Source: Juglans regia
Lineage: Eukaryota; Streptophyta; Magnoliopsida; Fagales; Juglandaceae
Reading direction: 5' to 3'
Length of the DNA: 64,000 nt
Assembly (NCBI RefSeq): GCF_001411555.2
Contig: NC_049901.1
Location: 34,606,838-34,670,837 of the forward strand
Shown here: in pieces, positions 48,378 to 58,600 of the stretch
Layout of the letters: each line of letters begins with the position of its first letter
Numbering within the stretch: position 1 is the first letter of the stretch
Notes under the pieces: model-generated
Database searches by the model: none
Told to the model about the DNA's origin: nothing
The model's input: the letters and a program-made list of their open reading frames with translations, nothing else
Translations under genes and position numbers: made by a program

Positions 48378-49493
48378 ATACCCATCAGCTTAGGAGGAAG
48401 AGAAGACAAACTTATATGGCAATTCACTCCTAATGGAATCTACACTGTTAAAAGTGGGTACTATCTTGGCAAAGAATTGGAAAGAGAGAAAATAGGAGAG
48501 TCTTCAGGCAAAACAATGGACTGTCTGGTATGGAGATCTATCTGGAAGCTCAAGGTACCCCCTGCCACCAGAATGTTTGTGTGGAGGGCATGCAGTGAAG
48601 TATTACCCACTATGGCAAACCTGAAAAGAAGAAAGGTGATAAAGGACAGCAGCTGTTTAATCTGCAAGAAAGAACATGAGACTTCTGGACATGCATTATG
48701 GGGCTGTAGTGGTGCCCAAGATGTTTGGAGCCAAGGTCCAATAAAAGTGCAGAAATCATCTTCTCAGAGTGACTTATTCTTTAATATATGGGCAGAATTG
48801 ATTGGCAAACTTGATTCAGAGGAGTTAAATGAGGCAGCCATTACATTGAGGCTAATATGGGCAAGAAGAAATGATGTATTACATGGGAAGGCCTTCAAAC
48901 ACCCTCGAGAAATTATTGCACAGGCTAGGACAGAACTAACTCTTCATAATGAGACCATGCAGAAAATGGTTGGTGATAATTCTGAGAACATGACAAGGGT
49001 CCTCGAATGGACTAAGCCAGCAGCAGGATGCCTGAAAGTGAACTGGGATGTAGCTGTACAAATGAGAATGGGAAGGATTGGAATTGGGGTAATTATCAGA
49101 GATCACCATGGCCTAGTGATAGGTGCTCTTCGTGCTAACAGACCTTTGAAGGGCAGCGTTTTTGATGCTGAAGCTTATGGTTTACTTTTGGCTTGTGTTT
49201 TTTGTAAGGAGATTGGAGTAAGGCAAATCTGTTTGGAGGGGGACTCAAAGCAGGTCGTGGACCAAATGAACCAAGATAGTCCTAACTGGAGCTTGGGTGG
49301 CTGTCTCATATCAGATGCCAAAGAGATTCTAAACTTAGCTGCTGTTTGGTCCATCTCACATGCATACAGGGAAGCTAACATGGCAACTCACATGCTTGCA
49401 CAAGCGGCTTACGAGTGTACTGAAGACATGTATGACATTGAGATATGCCCAGCTTGTATCTGTCAAGTAGTTTCTAAGGAAATGAGGCACTAA
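48378..49493 (+). CDS. LINE C zf-RVT and RNase H part of ORF2
   Basis: An open frame of 371 residues in the original LINE orientation: IPISLGGREDKLIWQFTPNG, zf-RVT (IWKLKVPPATRMFVWRA, CLICKKEHETSGHALWGC), and a plant-type RNase H domain with acidic residues in VNWDVAV, DAEAYGLLLA and EGDSKQVVD, and the His-containing YREANMATHMLA. RNase H removes template RNA during reverse transcription. It has no start codon of its own at the junction because the inversion cut it off from the RT. The stop is TAA. Confidence 0.88.
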   Translation: MPISLGGREDKLIWQFTPNGIYTVKSGYYLGKELEREKIGESSGKTMDCLVWRSIWKLKVPPATRMFVWRACSEVLPTMANLKRRKVIKDSSCLICKKEHETSGHALWGCSGAQDVWSQGPIKVQKSSSQSDLFFNIWAELIGKLDSEELNEAAITLRLIWARRNDVLHGKAFKHPREIIAQARTELTLHNETMQKMVGDNSENMTRVLEWTKPAAGCLKVNWDVAVQMRMGRIGIGVIIRDHHGLVIGALRANRPLKGSVFDAEAYGLLLACVFCKEIGVRQICLEGDSKQVVDQMNQDSPNWSLGGCLISDAKEILNLAAVWSISHAYREANMATHMLAQAAYECTEDMYDIEICPACICQVVSKEMRH

Positions 49494-49598
49494 GATCAGC
49501 ACTTGTATCTTGGTTTCTTTGTAATACTGATTTAAACTGTATGAGTTTGGAGTTGATTAATGAGATCAGTTTTATTCAAAAAAAAAACTCCTGAATTG

Positions 49599-51019
49599 GA
49601 AAAACGAACTTATTAAAAATAAATAATAACATATAATCACCATTTGTATGTTGATTGGATATTTTTGTCCATCTAGATATGGCATAAATCCTGGTGACCA
49701 CGCAGACACTTCTCTATAGTAACCATGCATGTGATTTGGGATGTTTCGACAAGTTGATGATATGTCCTAACATGTTATTGGATTTGCGTTATTGATGTAT
49801 TTTAAAAATAAATATCAAGTCAATATATTCAAATGTTATTGATAGATTAAATTATATAACATACTTCGAATGGGGAATTTGAGTTGGATGGTGTTGGCGT
49901 AGATGAGTGTTCTTTACCATTTTCCATGCTGAGAGGGAGCTAAAAGCAAATACTGGATCTAAAAAGTAAAAATGCAAATAAGGGAGCTCAGATATATAGG
50001 TTATAGATATTCCTCTATACAAGTATAGAATGTGCAGTAACAACTCACAAATTGGCAGTTTATTAGCAGGCCTATGACCATACAGATTCATCATTGTCTA
50101 TCATATATTATGCACTTGTTTAATTAATTTACAGCCAAATAGTTGTCTAAATAGGAGAACTCTTGCTTAATCTACAATTGGTTTTTCTGTTTTTCTGCTT
50201 TTCAACAACAATAAAACTTGTCCAACAATAATTCGAGCATGTTGAAATGATCTAAAGAAATCTGATGTGAATGCTTTCCCACTCTCTGTTTCGAACTCTG
50301 GTTTCACTCCCACCCACTCCCACACAGAACTGGACACGCACACAAAAAGACAGTGATATTAAAGCAAAAAAAAATGTGTAACTATAGCAAAGGAGAAATT
50401 CAAAGAAAACAAACTACATCGACAATCAACAGTTGCCTTCCAACTACATCTACCACTATTTAGATTTCTCAGCAACAAAGCGAAACAAAAAAATACCATG
50501 CTGAATGAATGTGGGAATGTAAAAGACAATTTCAGATCAACAAATGAAGAATAATAATGAAAACGAAAAAGAAAAAGATAGATCAGAAAAGATAGAATAG
50601 TTGCTTGTGTCTAGCTTGAAATTTGTCAGAGATCTGCAGGCGGCTTTTGTGGGAGTCGATTTGCTCGAACTCGTAGTCTCCAATAACCTGATGTTGGTAC
50701 AAATCTCAGGCCTAAAACGCTAAACAGACTACTTGAAGCAGTGAGTGAGAAAGGGAGTCGGGGACTGGTAGGAAACGCATAGCATGATTCTTGGATAATA
50801 AGTTACCGTTGAGGTTGAAGTTACCGTTGTTCTCTTGGGAGAAGATGAAGCTTGACACTTCGGGCCCAGATGAGAGGAGAAGACGAAGCTGGGAGCTCGG
50901 GATTATGCAACTCGGGACAAGAAGAAGCTCGGGCACAAACTCGTTTTCATTACCGATGAAGCAAGCTCAAGACGACGATCTGCATGTGAAAACGAGGGGG
51001 GCAAGAAGACGAGGGAGAG
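49599..51019. other. MULE-1 right internal region
   Basis: This is the continuation of the transposase intron and leader beyond LINE C, then a purine-rich subterminal region (GAAGCTCGGG, GACGAAGC) mirrored by the pyrimidine-rich left subterminal region at 36450-36800. No upstream transposase exon could be identified. Confidence 0.5.
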
Positions 51020-51119
51020 AATCGGGAGTCTACAAGCTATGCGTTTTGGGTTTCCCGTATTTTTGATTTCATAGTTTTCTAATTTCTGTTTTTTTTTTGT
51101 TTAAATTAAAATAAGGCGG

Positions 51120-51143
51120 CTGACGTGGCATGGGCCACGTCAG
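51120..51143. other. Perfect TIR hairpin with ACGTGGC core (MULE-1 right)
   Basis: CTGACGTGGC, loop ATGG, then GCCACGTCAG: the mirror of 36312-36335. Confidence 0.85.
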
Positions 51144-51256
51144 ACGTGGGGCCACGCCGGGGACGCACCCCGGTTGCCCATAGAATTATTTACACGATAA
51201 TTGTCTAAACAATACTGCTATAGACAACCGTCTGTAGCAAACCGCTGCGTAACCGG

Positions 51257-51282
51257 CTCACGTGGCAATTATGCCACGTCAG
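51257..51282. other. TIR hairpin with ACGTGGC core (MULE-2 left)
   Basis: CTCACGTGGC, loop AATTAT, then GCCACGTCAG; one arm mismatch. The counterpart in the right end is decayed (ACCACGTCGG near 59097). Confidence 0.75.
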
Positions 51283-52547
51283 CCGATTTAATTATTTATA
51301 AAAAAAATAAAAAAATAAATAACCAAAACAACAAAGACGGACAGAAAAAGGAGGGAATTTCCGATTCAGAACCAAAAGAACTTTTACATTTGAGAAACAA
51401 AAGAGAAATCCAGCAAACAACCCAAAACCGTGGAAGAAGAAAATATTGAGCTTGAAGCAGTCGATTTTTGGGTCTAGAAGAACCATAGATCTCTTAGTTC
51501 GTGTTCGCGTGAACAGCTGTGAGATCTCTTCCAGCTCTGTTCTTCGGCTTCGTGTCTCCGTCGCTAGCTTCAGGTAAGACATCCCACGTCGTCAACTTCC
51601 TATCTTCGTGGCTTCATTTCTTTGTATGTGGTGTTTTTGTTGGCATTTTGGTGGTTTAGAAACATCAATAAGCATTTTTAGTTGTTAAAGAGGAAGGCTC
51701 CAAAGCCACAGTGTTCGTCGAGGTCGGCCAAAAAGTGTAGGAAGTAGGCAATAATTTTATTTGTAGTGGTTATCTCTATTAATTTTGCCACATGGTTCGC
51801 ATTTCATAGATGTTAGTATTTCATTTTGCCACTTGTTGTGTAGATAATGTGGTAGCGCAAATGGTCTGTTTTTGTTGGCTTCTTGGTTGGCATTTTGTGT
51901 TTTTGTTGGCTTCTTGTGTAGATAATGGCACATTCCCATGTTTAATTACATGAATACATCATATTAAAAAAATAGAAGACAATTCTTAAATTACATATTT
52001 TTGATCAAAAGGTTCTACTAAGATTCAATGGGTACGTGGCCATTGGTTCAGTGAATAGTTTTGGTTGGTGCAGAGTACCTCCTGCAAGAACAAGAAGACA
52101 TTTAGATAATTAAGTTAATAAATATTATGTGAGATAAATCAAATGAAGTGGACATGTGGAAGGAAATAGTACTCTATTTTTTATTTTATTCCATAGTCTA
52201 TTTTTTGCATAATGCTTTATAAATTTTTTGCAAAATGCATTAGTGAGCTGATTTTGGGTTTTAGAGACTAGGTTGTTCAAATAAAACCATTTAATAGTTA
52301 AATTATTATGAAGTTTTCAAATGATAAAGTCCATTCTTTAATTGTTTTTAAACAAATCAATTTCTTTTGGTAATAAATTTAATTCATTACACATGCTAAT
52401 TGTTAAACAAAATATATTTTGTTAACTTGTTTGGATCATTTACACTGATGCCTCTAACCTTTGTTTTCATAAGAATGATCAACATAATTTGGTGATTTTC
52501 TTCTTGTTCATTCTTCAGGAGGTATAGTTTTGATTGGAATTGTTAGC

Positions 52548-55500
52548 ATGGAAAAAGGAGAAGACCACTCAGTTGGGCTAACACCAAGTAGCTCAAATTC
52601 TCTAAGCACAGTATGTGATATTATTTTAAAGATTTGTTGGAATGTGTTGAGTTGATGTTTCGTGGTTGCGACTCTCATTATTATTTTTTATGTTAGGACA
52701 TCCCAATAACTGCTCCAAGCCTGTCAAATTATATGCACGTTTGGCATGGACCACCAATGCCTGCATGGTCACCGGCCTTTATGCCATATCTAGATGGCAA
52801 CCAATATCCAATCAACATTTAGGTGGTGATGCAACTTTGCTATTATTTTTTTTAATAAATATGTTTATTCATAAAGTTTAATTGTGTTAATTTTTGTGAT
52901 TTATGCAGAATACTAGTTACAAATTTCAGTATGGGATGGGACCTCCCATTCCTCTCATCACTACCAGCTCCGCAACGAGCTCAAGAGTTCATACAGAGGA
53001 TCCACCCAATTGCAAGGAAACTGAAAAACCTGATACATCCTCTAGACTTAACGAGGAGAGTAAAGAGGATACACCAGATTCACGGGATACCGAGGATGGC
53101 AGTGCCGGGACACTTGAGTGTGTCCAAATGGATGGTGGTGATACGATTGAGGAGCCAAAGTCAGTGATGGAATTTAATTCTTTTGAAGAGTTATTGACCT
53201 ATTATAAGCAATATGGTAAGAAATGCGGGTTTGGGGTGATGATAAAAAGGAGTGAAAAGGTCGAGGATGGGACTATTAGATATGTCACCCTAGCTTGTGC
53301 CCGCGGTGGGAAAGCCCGAAATAGAACGTTGAATGTCGCCAAACTACGTCCGACAGGAAAGACGGAATGTAAGTCAAAGATTAATGTCTTAAAAGTTGAG
53401 GGAAAGGTACGGTTGACAATATGTCATAATATACATAATCACGGCCTCAATCCACAGAAATCCCGTTTCTTTCGTTGTAATAGAGAAGTTAGCGAGACCG
53501 TAAAAAGAGTTCTAGATACAAATGACCTGGCTGAGATTCGAATGAATAAGAGCTTTGGCAGTCTTGTCGTTGGTGCCGGTGGATTCGAGAACCTCCCGTT
53601 TTTGGAAAATGATTGTCGTAATTATATGGATAAGGCAAGACATATGCGACTTGGGAAAGGTGGCGCTGGAGCGCTTCAAGATTATTTTTTAAGAATGCAG
53701 TACAAAAATCCTTGGTTCTTTGCATTGATAGACTTAGATGATGAGGGGAGATTGAAGAATGTCTTTTGGGCGAACCCCCGTAGTAGGGCAACATATCAGT
53801 ATTTCGGTGATGTGGTGACATTTGACACTACGTATCTGACCAATAGATACGGTATGCCCTACGCACCATTTGTTGGTGTAAACCACCATGACCAGTCAAT
53901 TTTGTTGGGAGTAGGATTGATATCCAGTGAGGATACCGAGATATTTGTGTGGTTATTCCAGGCATGGTTGAAATGTATGGACGGTATAACTCCAAGAGCC
54001 ATAATCACAGATCATGACAAAGCGATGAAAAATGCCATTGCCATTGTATTCCCAGAAAGCCGACATTGATTCTGTTTGTGAAATATACTGAAGAAAGTCT
54101 CCGAAAAGCTTGGCTTCCATAGTGCGTACAAAAGTGGCATAAAAACTACTTTGATGAAATGTGTGTATGACGCTCAAAGTGTTGAAGAGTTTGAAAAATG
54201 TTGGGAGCAGCTAATCACCACGTACAACTTGCATGAAAATGTCTGGCTACAAAGTTTATATGATGAGCGTGAGCATTGGGTACTGGCATTCTTGAGGGAC
54301 GTATTTTGGGCTGGAATGAGTACTATGCAGCGGAGCGAGAGCATGAATGCATTTTTTGACGGTTATGTTCATGCCAAGACAAATTTGAAAGAATTTGTCG
54401 ACCAATTTGATAATGCTCTGAAAAAGAAAATTGAGAATGAAACTGCTGCAGACTTCCCTTCATTTAGTGTCTCCATTCCTTGTATATCTCGATCCCCAAT
54501 TGAGAGGAGATTTCAAAATCTGTACATGAATGCTAAATTCAGGGAACTTCAACAACAAATTACCGGTATTATTGATATGGATCCAAAGTTATTTAAGCAT
54601 GATGGTACAATAAAGACATTTCATGTAGAGGATGAAGTTCGTGTGGAAGAGTTCACAAAGCCGGTTGCACACTATGTGGACTTTAGTGAGGAAGATGCAA
54701 CTGCAAAATGTTCATGTGGATTGTTTCAGATGAGGGGGATATTGTGTAGGCACATTTTGGTAATATTCAAATGTAATGGGATTAAGTCTGTGCCAGATAC
54801 ATACATTTTAGATCGATGGCGGAAAGACATCAAAAGGAGGTACACATTGATCCATAGCAGCTATGACGTAGGGGATCATCGAGCAGATGCTAATAGATAT
54901 TCAAGTCTGTTGAATATCTGTTATTAGACGATTACTCATGCTGCGGGTTCAAGTCGGCATACTGAGGATGCAACTACAAAATTGTATGCAATGATTGAGT
55001 TATATCGTGCCAACCAAGAACCCCCATCGATAACCCTAACTGGTGCGAATGTTGGCTGTACGACTGCTGATACAACTACAGTTGGAAGTTCAAAGCAAGT
55101 ACTAAGTCCGAAAGTTGTGAGAGGAAAAGGCAGACTCTCATCTCTGAGGAGAGCATCAAGGATGGAGAAAGACATGCGGAAAGTTAAAGCAAAGACGAAG
55201 AGAGCACCAGTGAAGGGAAAATGCAAACAGGTGCATATTGTAAATATTTTAAATTTTATTTACCATTTAATGCAAATATGAAAAATATGCTAAATGATAT
55301 TTGTGACTTGTTAATTAGCGAGATGGAGGAGATAGAGTAGTCGTGGACACTTGCAGGAGGTTATTTGGCCCTTCGGAGATGGATACTCCCAATGTTGAAC
55401 AAGTCCAGGCACGAGAAACGGTGATTGGTAGTCAAGAAAGTGTAAGCGGGTCTCTTGTGTTGTCTTAATTTTAATAGTATTATCCATATCACAACGCAAT

Positions 55501-55564
55501 AACAGTTGGTGTTTACTATTTATAGATGCAATTTGGGTTGAGTGAATCACAACCGATGCAATGA
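52548..55564 (+). pseudogene. FAR1/FHY3-family MULE transposase of MULE-2, inactivated by nonsense codons
   Basis: Predicted exons: 52548-52610 (MEKGEDHSVGLTPSSS), 52697-52822, 52909-55230, 55319-55441 and 55526-55564. Domains: FAR1 DNA-binding region (FEELLTYYKQYGKKCGFGVM), MULE DDE domain (VVTFDTTYLTNRYGMP, AIITDHDKAMK, SESMNAFFDGYVHAK) and an intact SWIM finger (KCSCGLF...GILCRHI). Four premature stops are present: TAG 52820-52822 at an exon end (expected CAG), TGA 54067-54069 (Arg in MULE-1), TGA 54079-54081 (Trp in MULE-1) and TAG 54925-54927 (Gln in MULE-1). All fit single C-to-T or G-to-A transitions, and no frameshift is seen. It would be nuclear and bind the element ends. Confidence 0.92.
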
Positions 55565-55924
55565 TTTGATACATTGAGTATGTTATTAATAATGCTAACA
55601 TGTTGTTACAATTGATATTTTTAGTTGACATTTTCGAAACTGACATGATCTATGTTGTATGCTTTGCAGGGCTCCAAGACTTGGTGAAGACATTTTTTGG
55701 AGCTTTGGCAGTATTTGAGATGATAGAAACTGTTATTTACTCTGGAGCTTTGGAAACTGTTATTTTTTAGAGTTTTGGCAGTATTTTATTTACCATGATC
55801 TATGTTGTATGCTCATAACAGTTTACTAAATTAAATGAAGAGTGTCATCATGTAATGATCTTTTTGAAACTACATTCTGTGTAATACAGTTCAGTTAATG
55901 GCATTTTGTGTCTGAAACTGTTCT

Positions 55925-56570
55925 GTTTTAATACAAACTGCTTCTGTTTTACAAACTGCTATTAACAAACTGCTACTTGAATACATCATCCATACTAATC
56001 TGTTTTACAAAGTGCTCAATATATTGTTCACAAACTGCTTTACAAACTGGGAATAACAAACAGCATTACATCTCATATTACAAACTGGGAATTTCAAACT
56101 GCATTACATTATGTACAATTACAAACTGCTTCACAACAAACATCATCCATATAGTGACTGCTCATTACAAACAGTTCTACAATCTGCTCAAATCCAAACT
56201 GTTCTGTTCTGTTTTGCAAATTGCTTATCAACAACCAATATCCATACATACACAAAACAGTTTTACAACATGTCCAATACAAACAGTTTCACAAAGTTTC
56301 ACGATCTGCTCAAATCCAACCTAAACTGTTTTACAAACTGCTTATCAACCAATATCCATACAAACACAAAATTGTTTTACAAACTGCTCACAAAGTTTCC
56401 ATTACAAACTGCTTCACAACAAAGTTATATCCATACAAACTGTTTCAAGATCCATACAAACTGCTCATACATGAACCTAACCATATTGTTTACAAACAAT
56501 ATATATTACATCACTGTTTTACAATCTGCTCAAACTGTACATAATAGCAGTTTTACAATCTGCTCAATAT
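55925..56570. repeat. Dispersed tandem ACAAACTGCTT repeats
   Basis: More than fifteen irregularly spaced copies of (T)(T)ACAAACTGCT(T/C) and related ACAGTTTTACAA words between the two convergent genes of MULE-2. Low-complexity reading frames here are by-products. Confidence 0.8.
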
Positions 56571-56653
56571 CCATACATCAACTACATAGTCCAAAAGTAA
56601 ATACCAAAACCCCAATACAATTTATGGAACTACTAACACTATCCAGGAATTAC

Positions 56654-57198
56654 TTAGACACTACCAACAAACAACAAAAATGCAACTAGAAATGCAAAAG
56701 CCCAATACAACCGAAGTAGTCTGCGTGAATGCCTTATTTTAGCTTCTTGTTCTCGAAGCACCAACTCCTTCTTCATAACCTCAATCTCCCTCTTGTGGAC
56801 ATCCTCGATTTTCTCCTCTAGCTCTTTCTCATTCATTACAAATTCATTGGTGCTTTCTCGAAGATGGAGCTCATTCTCTTCATTAATATCTGCCCACTTG
56901 AAAAACCTACAGTATGGTAATCCCTGAAAATTAAGAAGATATATAACAAATGTTAGATGTTTTAATATTAATCATTATATAACAAATGTTAGATGCTTTA
57001 ATATTAATGATTACATGAATAAGTTTTATGTACAAATTATGTAGTTACCTTAGTGTTGTACTTTGGACACCCTAAGAAGGGTCGTCCTGAATTCTTTGCA
57101 GTACGAGCCAGTCTTAGTGTGGCTGGCTCCTCACAAAAACAGAATGGTATGCCCAAAGCACGTTTACCAAAGGAAGATGAAGATATTGATGATGACAT
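56654..57198 (-). CDS. GRF zinc-finger / coiled-coil / tail-anchored protein of MULE-2 (intact)
   Basis: Exons 57198-57049 and 56923-56654 (AG/GT borders, intron 125 nt) encode 139 residues without a lesion. A GRF-type zinc finger covers residues 18-62: CFC at 20-22, SGRPFLGCPKY with Cys44, and LPYCRFFKWAD with Cys55. GRF fingers bind nucleic acid in proteins such as topoisomerase III-alpha and APE2. A charged, heptad-like coil follows at about 78-118 (EKELEEKIEDVHKREIE). The last ~18 residues are a hydrophobic anchor (LYWAFAFLVAFLLFVGSV). Small plant proteins of this layout are annotated widely without known function. The homologue in MULE-1 has the same intron and the same position relative to the transposase, so this looks like a second element gene. 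Its role is unknown. Confidence 0.85.
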
Positions 57199-57536
57199 CC
57201 CAATATGGTAGTAATTTCAACAGTACAGAAAATTCAACTGTCGGGATGGAATTAGTTGAATTATTCAGATACACTTGAACATTTTAATATGGAAGTAATC
57301 ATCCCAATAACAGTAACAGTAGCAGTAGCTAGCACTTTAACATTTTAATGTGGAAGTAAGCATCCCAATAATAGTTAGTGATGTTCTGTGAAGTTTAAAG
57401 AATGCTATGACAATTGAAAGGGTGCCTCATTTTAAAAATAGTTGATAGTCTAATAAAACTCAGTAAGAAATTGAGAACTGAACCTTGCTTATTCAATTCT
57501 AAAAACAATATATCATGCCAAGTGTATATCAAAATT

Positions 57537-57540
<4 letters not shown>

Positions 57541-57568
<28 letters not shown>

Positions 57569-57597
57569 GATGATGATGATGATGATGATGATGATGT
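57541..57597. repeat. (TAA)n(TGA)n compound microsatellite
   Basis: TAA units followed by TGA units. Confidence 0.95.
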
Positions 57598-57639
57598 ATA
57601 TTAATAACAGTACATACACCCTTTTAAATACAAATACAC

Positions 57640-57985
57640 ATGAGTAACAGTAACAGTTTCATACGCAAGAGTACTAAATACACAAGAGTAACAGTTTAAT
57701 ACACAAGAGTAAATACACGAGTAACAGTAACATTTTAATACACAAGAGTACTAAATACACAAGAGTAACAGTAACAGTTTAATAAGAAAGAGTACTAAAT
57801 ATACAAGAGTAACAGTAACAGTTTAATACACAAGAGTACTAAATACACAAGAATAAATACACAAGAGTACTAAATACACAAGAATAAATACACAAGAGTA
57901 AATACACAAGAGTAACAGTTTAATACACAAGAGTACTAAATACACGAGTAAATACACAAGAGTAACAGTAACAGTTTAATATGGC
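57640..57985. repeat. Minisatellite ACACAAGAGTAACAGTAACAG / ACACAAGAGTACTAAAT
   Basis: About ten higher-order copies of two alternating modules, TACACAAGAGTACTAAA and TACACAAGAGTAACAGTAAC, with AGTTTAA links. Non-coding; upstream of the GRF gene of MULE-2. Confidence 0.9.
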
Positions 57986-58379
57986 AGTGAGACTGTTATA
58001 GACAAGAGTAAAACATCCCACTAACATTTTACATAAATAGCTTAATAAAATAAAATTTGCTGAAATACCCTACTAAAATATTATTTTATGCATTCCATAT
58101 AATTCTACTATTGTCATACATGTCGAATTTATAAATTGGTAACTTAACAATGATGATACGGTATGTGATTTGAATAATTACATGACTAAATAGTTAATGC
58201 AAGAATTATACATCATAGGCAATGTATTACATGACTAAATGTACAATGTATGATAAATAATTATTGACTTCCAAACATTTGGAAAGTAAAAGCAAAGCAC
58301 AAAAAAAGGAGAAAACTAACGACATTTTTGTAGTGAGGATACTTTGAAACTCAGCCCGATCGATGATTACAACAAATTT

Positions 58380-58600
58380 TGTTGGGGTTAGGGTTAGGGT
58401 TTCAGGCTTGATAACCAAAAAAATTTAGGGTTAAGGTTAGGGTTAGGGTTAGGGTTTCGGGGCTTGATAACCAAACAAATTTAGGGTTAGGGTTAGGATT
58501 TTGGGGCTTGATAACCAAACAAATTTAGGGATAGGGTTAGGTTTAGGGTTTCGGGGCTTGATAACCAAACAAATTTAGGATTAGGGTTTCGGGGGAAGGG
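58380..58600. repeat. ~60-bp tandem repeat with telomere-like TTAGGG units
   Basis: Four copies of GGGGCTTGATAACCAAACAA followed by ATTTAGGG and one to four (T)TTAGGG units. Immediately after, a 30-bp unit (GGGGATTTCA(G/A)ATTTGGGTTT) is repeated. It lies in the right subterminal part of MULE-2. Confidence 0.85.

Larger units (their letters stand above)
44030..49584 (+). mobile_element. LINE C (L1-type) inserted in the MULE-1 transposase intron, with inverted RT core
   Basis: A 5.55-kb element ending in a short poly(A) run, flanked by AAACTCCTGAATTG at 44016-44029 and 49585-49598 (14 bp, a few A's ambiguous with the tail). Order on the plus strand: ORF1 44203-45765, endonuclease half of ORF2 45762-46740, reverse transcriptase on the minus strand 48377-46741, then zf-RVT/RNase H on the plus strand 48378-49493 and a short 3' untranslated region. 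The frames are mostly open, so the insertion is much younger than LINE B. Confidence 0.93.
36266..51189. mobile_element. MULE-1: FAR1/Jittery-type Mutator-like element with captured TOC34 and nested LINE
   Basis: Long inverted ends define it. ATAATTCTATGGGCAACC at 36266 matches the complement of GGTTGCCCATAGAATTAT ending at 51189. Similarity continues inward through CACGTCTGACGTGGCCCATG and CTGCCTTATTTT to the CGCATAGCTTG segment, about 170 bp. Contents, left to right: a GRF zinc-finger pseudogene (+), a TOC34 fragment (-), a FAR1 transposase pseudogene (-), and a 5.56-kb LINE (+) inserted in a transposase intron. Without the LINE it would be about 9.4 kb. No clean 9-bp target duplication is visible: the flanks TAACAAACG and TTACACGAT do not match. 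Confidence 0.82.

Noticed and set aside
36257..51198. 9-bp target duplication around MULE-1
   Set aside because: TAACAAACG and TTACACGAT share too few bases. ACGATAATT occurs on both sides but not at the TIR borders. The borders rest on TIR identity only.
56111..56689. 192-residue open frame in MULE-2
   Set aside because: It is a by-product of the ACAAACTGC repeat array, read through the antisense of the GRF gene 3' end.
58380..58600. Interstitial telomere relic
   Set aside because: The TTAGGG units are embedded in a 60-bp tandem repeat within transposon borders and are not the plant TTTAGGG repeat.
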